DNA from: Parabacteroides sp.
GTDB taxonomy: Bacteria; Bacteroidota; Bacteroidia; Bacteroidales; Tannerellaceae
Direction of reading: 5' to 3'
Assembly (NCBI GenBank): GCA_022775005.1
Contig: JALFJR010000041.1
Location: forward strand, 1 to 46,192
Length of the DNA stretch: 46,192 nucleotides
In this document: positions 40,153 to 46,192 of the stretch, piece after piece
Layout of the letters: every line of letters begins with the position of its first letter
How positions within the stretch are numbered: the stretch's first letter is position 1
Notes under the pieces: model-generated
What the model was told of the DNA's origin: nothing
What the model saw: only the letters and a program-made list of their open reading frames with translations
The model's database searches: none
Program-made: the position numbers and the translations under genes

Positions 40153-41307
40153 ATGGAAGAGGACAAGAACTATATCAGCATGATCCATGGCGACCTGACA
40201 AGGGCAGCCCAGATGCAGAACGGTATGCCGGAAAATATCGGCGTGATGAGCATAAAGACCGCCAACCGGACCATACTCGAAGCATCGCAGCTGCCCACGC
40301 CCCGTGCGTTGTGGGACAGTTTCTGGTACGAGGGGGAACTGTCCTGCCTCTTTGCGGATTCCAACGTGGGGAAATCCATCCTTGCCGTGCAGATAGCCGA
40401 CCGTATCGCCCGGACTGACAACGTGCTTTATCTGGACTTTGAACTCTCTGAAAAGCAGTTCCAGCTCCGCTATACCGACGAGTACGGAAAGCCTTACACC
40501 TTTCCCGAAAGGCTGTACCGGGTATCGCTTGACAGCGACGCCCTTCTGGATGCCGACTTTGAAGGGACAATCATCGGCAGCATCGAACAGATGGCACAGC
40601 AGACCCGCTGCAGGATCTTCATCGTTGACAACCTTACTTACCTGTGCTGTGCCATGGAGAAAGGCGATGCGGCGGGACGGCTGATGATACAGCTCAACAA
40701 TCTCAAAAAGAGATACGGGCTTTCCATCCTTGTCCTGGCACACACCCCAAAGCGTTCACTGGACTGTCCCATCACGTCCAACGACCTTGCCGGAAGCAAG
40801 CGGCTCTACAATTTCTTTGACAGCGTGTTTGTCATCGGGAAAAGCGCACTGGACGGGGGACTCCGCTATGTGAAGCAGCTTAAGGTCCGTTACGGGACAT
40901 TCTCGTATGATGCCGACAATGTGATTGTCTATGAGATTGAGAAAACGGATGCCTTCCTGCAATTCGTGTTCAGGGGCTATTCAACCGAAAAGGAACACCT
41001 GAAGAAACCGGGTGACAACGAATCGGGACAAAGGGATTGCCTTATCCTGCAACTGTCCCAATCCGGGAAGTCAGTCCGGGAGATAGCCTCGCAGGTCAAT
41101 TGCGGCAAGTCCACCGTCAGCCGGATAATCCAGCGCAGCAAGGAGGACAGGAACGCAGCTGTCCCTGCTGTCCCGCTGTCCCGTCCCAAGGAGAACGGGA
41201 CAATGGGACAGGTGGGACAGCATGGGACAGATGGGACAAGCGGGACAGCAGGAGAAGCAAGGCAGGCGGAGCTGTTTGCAGGACATGAAAAGGAGGACAA
41301 ACCATGA
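40153..41307 (+). CDS. RepA-like P-loop ATPase (AAA_25)
   Basis: 384 residues. The RecA-fold core has Walker A DSNVGKS (69-75), Walker B CRIFIVDNLTYL and a LVLAHTPKR segment, as in plasmid RepA helicases and mobile-element AAA_25 proteins. A C-terminal helix-turn-helix (SVREIASQVNCGKSTVSRII) follows near residue 305. The last 50 residues are low complexity (GTMGQVGQHGTDGTSGT) because they are encoded by a run of GGGACA hexamers. The role is probably replication of the excised circle. The stop overlaps the ATG at 41304, but the true start of the next gene is more likely 41487. Confidence 0.85.
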   Translation: MEEDKNYISMIHGDLTRAAQMQNGMPENIGVMSIKTANRTILEASQLPTPRALWDSFWYEGELSCLFADSNVGKSILAVQIADRIARTDNVLYLDFELSEKQFQLRYTDEYGKPYTFPERLYRVSLDSDALLDADFEGTIIGSIEQMAQQTRCRIFIVDNLTYLCCAMEKGDAAGRLMIQLNNLKKRYGLSILVLAHTPKRSLDCPITSNDLAGSKRLYNFFDSVFVIGKSALDGGLRYVKQLKVRYGTFSYDADNVIVYEIEKTDAFLQFVFRGYSTEKEHLKKPGDNESGQRDCLILQLSQSGKSVREIASQVNCGKSTVSRIIQRSKEDRNAAVPAVPLSRPKENGTMGQVGQHGTDGTSGTAGEARQAELFAGHEKEDKP

Positions 41308-41456
41308 AAAAGCAGCCTGCACACGGCTGTATGCCAGCCGACCGTATCATTTGCAGAACATGGGAGCATACAAACCGGGCCCTGATTTTCCAGAGTGTCC
41401 CGGGGTGTCCCAAGTGTCCCACTGTCCCAGCCTTTAGGGGACGGGACAGCGGGACA
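41160..41456. repeat. Cluster of GGGACA/TGTCCC hexamers, candidate replication origin
   Basis: TGTCCC at 41160, 41169, 41177 (and CGTCCC at 41182). GGGACA at 41197, 41205, 41214, 41224, 41233, 41242. TGTCCC at 41396, 41406, 41415, 41423. GGGACA at 41443 and 41451. That is 16 copies in 297 bases, in alternating orientation blocks, mostly 8-10 bases apart. The cluster covers the ATPase tail and the leader of the primase-like gene. It looks like iterons beside a replication gene pair. Confidence 0.7.
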
Positions 41457-41486
41457 ACAGTAGAAAACCAAACATCAAAAAAAGTC

Positions 41487-42599
41487 ATGAGCAACTATTC
41501 ATTACAGAAATATAAAGGAACGTCAACACGGCATACCTGTCCGAATTGTGGGGACAGACGTTCCTTTGCCTACTATGTGGACGAAAGCGGTACGCCCCTT
41601 CACCCGTCAGTCGGCAGATGCAACCACGAAAGCGGTTGCGGGTATCATTATACGCCCAGACAGTATTTTCACGACCACCCCGAATGCCGGACCGCCGGTG
41701 ATTTCTCTTCCGGCAGACAATGTATGGCGCAGAAGCCCAAGCAACCGCTGCAACAGACAGCCATCGGTTACATACCGCCGCACTATGTGGAGAAATCGCA
41801 GAGCGTGCATAGCAACTTCTGCCGTTTCCTTTCAGTACTGCTTGATTCCTATTACGGCAGCAAGGCAAAGGAAGTGCTGGAACGGTTGATGGAGGATTAC
41901 CGTCTGGGAGCTACCCGTGACGGTGCGGTCATCTTCTGGCAGATTGACCGGGAGAACAAGGTGCGGACTGGCAAGGTGATGCAGTACAATCCCGGGGACG
42001 GACACCGTGTAAAGGACGGACATGCATCGGCAGTGAACTGGATACACAGCATACTGAAAAGGCAGCGGGTGCTGGCGGAGGAATGGCAGCTTTCCCAATG
42101 CCTTTTCGGGGAACACCTGCTGAGTGTCTATCCTGACAAGGTGGCGGTTCTGGTGGAATCCGAGAAGAGTGCCGTTATCGGTTCCGCCCTCTTCCCCGAT
42201 TATGTATGGCTGGCGGCAGGAGGCAAAAGCCAGTTGCGGGAGGAAAAGCTCCGTGTACTGAGCGGACGGACCCTACTTCTCTTTCCAGATGCCGATGCCT
42301 ATGCCGAATGGAAAGAGCGTGCCGACGGCATGACCTTCTGCAAGGTGATGGTGTCTGACCTCATAGAGAAGAACGCAACGCCGGAGCAGAAGGCGGCACA
42401 TATCGACATAGCCGACTGGATAATTTACCAGATACGGGACAGCAGGATAAATTGTACAGCTGACCATCTGGTGGAAGCGGAAAGAATCCTGCTAAGAATG
42501 ACAGGAAAGAACCCCGCCCTTCAAAAGCTGATAGATGATCTGGGGCTTGTGCTGGTCAGTGCATCCCTAATCGGCAGCGGTGACGGAAACCCTCCTTAA
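41487..42599 (+). CDS. Zinc-finger/Toprim primase-like protein (DUF6371 type)
   Basis: 370 residues from the ATG at 41487. The frame extends back to 41304 but that part is repeat-encoded and unlike a protein domain. A zinc site (Cys18, Cys21, Cys45, Cys51) resembles the CHC2-type finger of primases. A Toprim-like segment follows: VAVLVESEKSAVIGSAL, then LLLFPDADAY, giving the Glu and DxD acids. These are widespread in Bacteroides mobilizable elements beside RepA-like ATPases. The gene pair probably primes replication of the excised or transferred strand. Primase activity is inferred from the motifs. Confidence 0.8.
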   Translation: MSNYSLQKYKGTSTRHTCPNCGDRRSFAYYVDESGTPLHPSVGRCNHESGCGYHYTPRQYFHDHPECRTAGDFSSGRQCMAQKPKQPLQQTAIGYIPPHYVEKSQSVHSNFCRFLSVLLDSYYGSKAKEVLERLMEDYRLGATRDGAVIFWQIDRENKVRTGKVMQYNPGDGHRVKDGHASAVNWIHSILKRQRVLAEEWQLSQCLFGEHLLSVYPDKVAVLVESEKSAVIGSALFPDYVWLAAGGKSQLREEKLRVLSGRTLLLFPDADAYAEWKERADGMTFCKVMVSDLIEKNATPEQKAAHIDIADWIIYQIRDSRINCTADHLVEAERILLRMTGKNPALQKLIDDLGLVLVSASLIGSGDGNPP

Positions 42600-42830
42600 C
42601 GGAGGAGAGCGGAAACCGGAGGTTGTAGTGTCGGACAATGGCTTGCCATTGATATAGCCCACTATAACTACACGCTTCGCTTACGTAGTTGTGGGCTCTC
42701 CCGAGAGGATTAGGGTTTTACCCTAATAACCCACTCAGGGCGTTTCTCCCCTGAGAACCCAGAGCAAAGAGTGACCCTCTCTTTGCAATCTCCGCTTATG
42801 GGTTGCACCCCTAAGAACCCCATGCGTTTA
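42600..42830. other. Hairpin cluster upstream of mob, candidate oriT
   Basis: Six inverted repeats in about 170 bases: AGCCCAC/GTGGGCT (42656-42696, interrupted), CTCTC/GAGAG (42696-42707), ATTAGGGT/ACCCTAAT (42709-42727), CTCAGGG/CCCTGAG (42734-42755), CAAAGAG/CTCTTTG (42765-42785) and ATGGGTT/AACCCCAT (about 42798-42823). A repeated phrase CCCTRAKAACCC occurs at 42721, 42749 and 42809. There is no gene in 42600-42880. Position ahead of a MobV relaxase gene is where oriT usually lies. Confidence 0.65.
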
Positions 42831-42880
42831 CGGACAGCGGAAAAGCTAACAATAAAGTACAAACCAAAAAACAAGTATCT

Positions 42881-44284
42881 ATGGCAACAAAATCAAGCAT
42901 ACATATCAAGCCCTGCAACATCGCATCGAGCGAGGCTCACAACAGGAGGACTGCCGAATACATGCGCCACATCGGAGAGTCCAGAATCTATGTCGTTCCT
43001 GAACTATCCACCGATAACGAACAGTGGATAAATCCCGACTTCGGCAGTCCGGATTTGCGGACGCATTATGACAATATCAGACAGATGGTAAAGGAAAAGA
43101 CCGGACGTGCCATGCAGGAAAAGGAGCGTGAACGCAAAGGCAAGAACGGTAAAATAGTCAAGATTGCGGGATGCTCCCCCATACGTGAAGGAGTGCTGCT
43201 TGTCAGGTCGGACACCACACTGGCAGACGTGCGTAAATTCGGTGAGGAGTGTCAAAGACGCTGGGGAATCACACCGCTGCAAATCTTCCTGCACAAGGAT
43301 GAAGGGCATTGGCTGAACGGTCAGCCGGAAGCGGAAGACAGGGAAAGCTTCAAAGTCGGGGACAGATGGTTCAAGCCGAACTATCATGCCCATATCGTTT
43401 TCGACTGGATGAACCACGAAACAGGAAAGAGCCGAAAGCTCAATGACGATGACATGATGCAGATGCAGACCCTTGCATCCGACATCCTGCTGATGGAACG
43501 CGGGCAGTCAAAGGTTGTCACTGGTAAGGAGCATCTGGAACGGAACGACTTTATCATTGAGAAGCAGAAAGCTGAACTGCAACGCATGGATGCAGCCAAA
43601 CGGCACAAAGAAGAACAGATAAATCTTGCCGAGCAGGAACTGAAACAGGTGAAATCAGAAATACGCACTGACAAGTTAAAGAAGACAGCCACCACGGCAG
43701 CGACAGCCATAACTAGTGGAGTTGCTTCTCTTTTCGGGAGTGGAAAACTGAAAGAACTGGAACGTGCCAACGAAAAACTGCAAGACGAGGTTTCAAAACG
43801 GAACACCAATATTGAAAAATTGCAGAGCCAAGTACAGCAGATGCAGAAACAGCATGATACGCAAATCCACAATCTCAGAGAAATGCACAGGCAGGAACTT
43901 GACATGAAAGAAAAAGAACTGTCACGGCTCGCCAGAATCATAGACAAGGCTTTTAGGTGGTTTCCGATGTTCAGGGAAATGCTGCGCATGGAAAAGTTTT
44001 GTGCCATGCTGGGATTCTCTAAAGAAATGACTGAAAGTCTTATAGTCAAAAAAGAAGCCCTGAAATGTAGCGGTAAAATCTATTCCGAGCAACACAGGCG
44101 GAACTTTGATATAAAGGATGATATTTTAAGGGTGGAAAATGACCCTGACGATGAAAGCAGGCTGAACCTGACAATAAACAGGAAGCCGATTGCCGACTGG
44201 TTCAGGGAGCAATGGCACAGGCTTAGATATGGAGCAAGAGTGCCGCAACAGGAAGAAAGAAAAAGTAGAGGATTCAAATTATAA
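42881..44284 (+). CDS. mob: MobV-family relaxase (Mob/Pre)
   Basis: 467 residues. The N-terminal Mob_Pre domain (1 to about 200) has FLHKDEGHW (138-144) and the metal-binding NYHAHIVFDW with His169, His171 and Asp175. This is the MobV motif III. The C-terminal half (about 220-350) is a long coiled coil rich in Glu, Lys and Gln, followed by a small folded end. The relaxase nicks one strand at oriT and pilots it through a helper conjugation channel. Tn4555 encodes a related MobA. It lies directly downstream of the hairpin cluster and converges with cfxA across a shared terminator. Confidence 0.92.
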   Translation: MATKSSIHIKPCNIASSEAHNRRTAEYMRHIGESRIYVVPELSTDNEQWINPDFGSPDLRTHYDNIRQMVKEKTGRAMQEKERERKGKNGKIVKIAGCSPIREGVLLVRSDTTLADVRKFGEECQRRWGITPLQIFLHKDEGHWLNGQPEAEDRESFKVGDRWFKPNYHAHIVFDWMNHETGKSRKLNDDDMMQMQTLASDILLMERGQSKVVTGKEHLERNDFIIEKQKAELQRMDAAKRHKEEQINLAEQELKQVKSEIRTDKLKKTATTAATAITSGVASLFGSGKLKELERANEKLQDEVSKRNTNIEKLQSQVQQMQKQHDTQIHNLREMHRQELDMKEKELSRLARIIDKAFRWFPMFREMLRMEKFCAMLGFSKEMTESLIVKKEALKCSGKIYSEQHRRNFDIKDDILRVENDPDDESRLNLTINRKPIADWFREQWHRLRYGARVPQQEERKSRGFKL

Positions 44285-44296
44285 TAGAAGCAATTT

Positions 44297-44352
44297 GATT
44301 AGTAATCTAAAAGCACTCCGATAACGATTAGAGTGCTTTTAGATTACTAATC
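44297..44352. terminator. Bidirectional terminator between mob and cfxA
   Basis: A perfect 22-bp inverted repeat (44297-44318 with 44331-44352) and a 12-base loop. The inner arms carry A and T runs that could serve as U tracts on either strand. It separates the convergent mob and cfxA genes. Confidence 0.88.
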
Positions 44353-44376
44353 ATTAATTATCAAAGCAAGTGCAGT

Positions 44377-45342
44377 TTAAGATTTTACTGAAGTTTGCAT
44401 TAATAAAGAATATACTACAGCTGATATATGCGCAACATATTGTGACGCTTGTGATTCATTTCCCTTGAAATCCTTAACAAATACCGCTAAGGTATAACTG
44501 ATATTATTAGGCAGACATATATAGGCAACATCATTGTGAGCTGCAAGAACACCATTTTCATTAACATAACCTGAACCTGTCTTATGCGCTATAACAACCC
44601 CTTCTTTATCAAGAAGTGGAGCTGCTATCCTATCTACACCTGTTTTGCATTCTTTTAACGTATTCTTAATGAAACTTTGTTTCTCATCATCGATAAGACC
44701 TTCAGTAAACAAACGATTCATCAACATTGCAGCACCAAGAGGAGATGTATAGTTAGAGTAAGCCTTGTTATGGTCAGCCGACATTTCCTCTTCCGTATAA
44801 GCTATCTGAAAACTTGAACGAGGAATGAGTGTGGCTATAAAACTATCTGTTTGAGCGACATTAACCATATCCTTAAACATAAGGTTGCTTGCATTGTTGT
44901 CACTCTGAGTAAGAGTATAACGCAGCAAATCTCTCACTGTCAATGATATGACTGGCCCTGAATAATCTTTCAGCATAGGACTCCAAGTCTTTGGGTCAAG
45001 TTTATCCCTATTTATATTTACTAAGGTATCAAGTGAAATTCCTTTATTGTCAAAGTCATTACAAAGAGCTAATGCCTGATGAACCTTAAACACACTCATC
45101 ATAGGATAAACACTCTTATTATTGACCTTAACCGTATCTCTGTTATTAACAATAACCGCCACACCAATTTCGCCAGGACAAGCTGAGACAATTTGAGAAA
45201 TGCTATCAGTCAAAACATTTGTTAAAGGAGGATTTGCGCTATCTTTTGTCGCTGATTTATGGAACAATGAAAATACCAAGATGAAAATGCAAACTAAAGC
45301 TATACACAAAACTACGATTTGTTTTTTTCTGTTTTTTCCCAT
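44377..45342 (-). CDS. cfxA: CfxA class A beta-lactamase
   Basis: 321 residues, the exact CfxA length. The N-terminus is a membrane-type signal (about 8-26, IVVLCIALVCIFILVFSLF). The active-site serine is Ser83 with Lys86 in SVFK, followed by SDN (147-149) and KTG (254-256); EEEM near 184-187 supplies the omega-loop glutamate. The enzyme hydrolyses penicillins and many cephalosporins in the periplasm and is the known cargo of Tn4555. Residue 295 is Glu. By rough alignment this is the position that separates CfxA2-like variants (Glu) from the original CfxA (Lys), but the exact allele needs a comparison. The gene is AT-rich compared with the rest of the element, a sign of separate origin. Confidence 0.96.
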   Translation of the reverse strand: MGKNRKKQIVVLCIALVCIFILVFSLFHKSATKDSANPPLTNVLTDSISQIVSACPGEIGVAVIVNNRDTVKVNNKSVYPMMSVFKVHQALALCNDFDNKGISLDTLVNINRDKLDPKTWSPMLKDYSGPVISLTVRDLLRYTLTQSDNNASNLMFKDMVNVAQTDSFIATLIPRSSFQIAYTEEEMSADHNKAYSNYTSPLGAAMLMNRLFTEGLIDDEKQSFIKNTLKECKTGVDRIAAPLLDKEGVVIAHKTGSGYVNENGVLAAHNDVAYICLPNNISYTLAVFVKDFKGNESQASQYVAHISAVVYSLLMQTSVKS

Positions 45343-45389
45343 GTTTATATTATTTATATTTGTTTGACGAGAATATCTTTATTTGCCGA

Positions 45390-45397
45390 CAAAGGTA
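45390..45397 (-). promoter_or_regulatory. -7 element of the cfxA promoter
   Basis: Minus-strand TACCTTTG, an exact match to the Bacteroidetes -7 form, 47 bases before the cfxA ATG. The -33 region is only T-rich (TTTTTCC) and has no clear TTTG. Confidence 0.6.
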
Positions 45398-45507
45398 CAT
45401 AACTTTACGGAAAAATATGTTTCTAAAATATATAAATAGACAGCTGTGGGGAAAAATTAGATAATTAAAAAGGCTAAATGACTGAAAATAATCACTTAGC
45501 CTTTTAA

Positions 45508-45807
45508 TCCGTACCCAGACCCGTACTTCGTAATTGCTGCGCCCATCATTCAAGACTGTCAAATCGGGTCTTTCCTGTCAAGCCAATGATGCCTATGCGT
45601 ATGCCAAACACATGGATTACGGATTTCTCGTTCCGTGAACAAACACTTTATCCGCAACTCTGCTATGTGGTGTATTGGCTTAACTCCATTTCTATGGGCA
45701 ACACTTTTGTTGCAGATTTCAAGCAGCTTTTATCGAAATACCCATCAGTAAGAACCCGTTTATTAGGCTTTCCTCATAATTGGGAACAAGAGCCTTTGTG
45801 GAGATAA
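45508..45807 (+). pseudogene. 5'-truncated Abi_2 family abortive-infection protein
   Basis: The frame is open from 45508 to the stop at 45805-45807. It encodes VLRNCCAHHSRLSNRVFPVKP, then TWITDF, LYPQLCYVVYWLNSI, LLSKYPSVRTRLLGFP and HNWEQEPLW. This is the C-terminal third of Abi_2 (AbiD/AbiF-like) proteins, which carry the HEPN-type RN-x3-H motif (here RNCCAH) and the HHSRLWNR signature. The usual Trp is Ser here. The N-terminal two thirds are missing upstream, where the sequence turns into the AT-rich cfxA promoter side. A later ATG at 45586 would leave out the conserved motif. It is a remnant of a phage-defence gene and probably inactive. Confidence 0.75.
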
Positions 45808-45974
45808 AATAATTGCCCTGTTTCTTAAAAAGCACTGGGGCAAACCAGCTCCGTCTTTAATTGTTTCCAATAAATGGATTGTTTCAAGCCCCTATAGAAA
45901 GAGAACAAAAATTCCTGTGTGAAAATTAATCTACGACAAGGAGCAAGCAAGGAGCAATATCAAACAAAAATCAA

Positions 45975-45982
45975 TACCTTTG
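45975..45982 (+). promoter_or_regulatory. Possible outward-facing promoter near the right end
   Basis: TACCTTTG matches the -7 form and points out of the element. No open frame of note follows before the end, and no -33 TTTG is seen at the right distance. Confidence 0.35.
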
Positions 45983-46179
45983 CAGTACATATGAGATAGA
46001 CCAAAACAAAAGTGGAATATCGGAAACGAATAGCAAGGAAAAGAGAAGAAACGACCCAAGTTGATGTCCTTTTTGAGTTAATAATCAATAAAAGCGTTAA
46101 ATCTTCACCTTTTAGAATGTGCAATTAAAAATAACAACCATATTTCTGACTTATTATCTATAAAATATTGAGTAATAAT

Positions 46180-46192
46180 CGGTTGTAAATAC
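46180..46192 (-). repeat. Right terminal inverted repeat of the transposon
   Basis: The reverse complement is GTATTTACAACCG, matching the left end at 11 of 13 positions. It is formed by the last 13 bases of the window. Confidence 0.65.

Larger units (their letters stand above)
35939..46192. mobile_element. Tn4555-type mobilizable transposon carrying cfxA
   Basis: The left end starts GTATTTAGAAGCG (35939) and the reverse complement of the right end starts GTATTTACAACCG (46192-46180). The match is 11 of 13, an imperfect terminal inverted repeat like those described for Tn4555. Between them lie a multi-HTH DNA-binding protein, tyrosine integrase, Xis-like protein, ATPase, primase-like protein, MobV relaxase and cfxA. 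No type IV secretion genes are present, so it depends on a helper conjugative element. The span is about 10.25 kb against about 12 kb for Tn4555, so it is a relative and not a copy. The exact end bases are uncertain by a few positions. The base composition of its core is richer in GC than the flanking LRR gene. Confidence 0.85.
45808..46192. other. Gene-free right end of the transposon
   Basis: 385 bases without a credible gene. A TTGCCC/GGGCAA hairpin (45813-45843) follows the Abi remnant. TACGACAAG at 45932-45940 repeats the same nonamer of the left end (36152-36160), and CAATATC is likewise shared by both ends. AAGGAGCAA occurs twice near 45939-45957. These are plausible integrase arm sites. 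Confidence 0.55.

Noticed and set aside
41304-41486. N-terminal extension of the primase-like protein
   Set aside because: It is encoded by the TGTCCC/GGGACA repeats and upstream noncoding-looking sequence; the domain starts naturally at the ATG at 41487.

Overview
The window looks like chromosomal DNA of a gut Bacteroidales. Parabacteroides is my best guess, but that is an inference from gene content and not from a database match. Several starts are preceded by the Bacteroidetes promoter form (TTTG, about 19 bases, TAnnTTTG). Most starts lack a Shine-Dalgarno sequence. The order tRNA-Thr, tRNA-Tyr, tRNA-Thr, tuf, tRNA-Trp, secE, nusG, rplKAJL, rpoBC is a classical housekeeping block.

Layout. 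1-4449 (+): end of a cell-envelope sugar locus with a truncated GT4, a GT2 and a large YfhO-type membrane protein. 4463-4582: a very regular 22-bp-period repeat array between convergent genes. 4593-14205 (-): a tightly packed run in the order gyrB, two tandem C26-M19 amidotransferase/dipeptidase fusions, an M28 lipoprotein, sufE, ahcY and a GT4. The tRNA-Glu and rpsT unit lies upstream of it on the same strand. 14890-20992 (+): recO, patatin, GH13 amylase, mtnA, rpsU, a Xer-type recombinase and hpf. 21082-33967 (+): the translation/transcription block. 33968-34780: an 813-base gene-free stretch holding two more six-unit 22-bp arrays and an inverted pair of 85-bp hairpin repeats. 34781-35989: a BspA-like leucine-rich repeat gene cut by a transposon.

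35939-46192 is a mobilizable transposon of the Tn4555 type, about 10.25 kb. Its ends are an imperfect 13-bp inverted repeat (11 of 13 matches), the right one being the last bases of the window. It carries a four-helix-turn-helix DNA-binding protein, a tyrosine integrase, an unknown membrane protein, a Xis-like protein, a RepA-like ATPase, a zinc-finger/Toprim primase-like protein, a hairpin-rich candidate oriT, a MobV relaxase, the CfxA class A beta-lactamase and a 5'-truncated Abi_2 remnant.

How the parts work together: the integrase, Xis-like protein and multi-HTH protein would excise and insert the element at ends furnished with helically phased repeats. The ATPase and primase-like proteins would support replication, perhaps at a cluster of GGGACA/TGTCCC hexamers. 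The relaxase would nick at the hairpin cluster so that a helper conjugative element can transfer it. CfxA is the selectable cargo. The most unusual signals are the three 22-bp-period, six-unit intergenic arrays, the phased repeats at the left end of the element, the hexamer cluster, and the tandem C26-M19 fusions coupled to gyrB.
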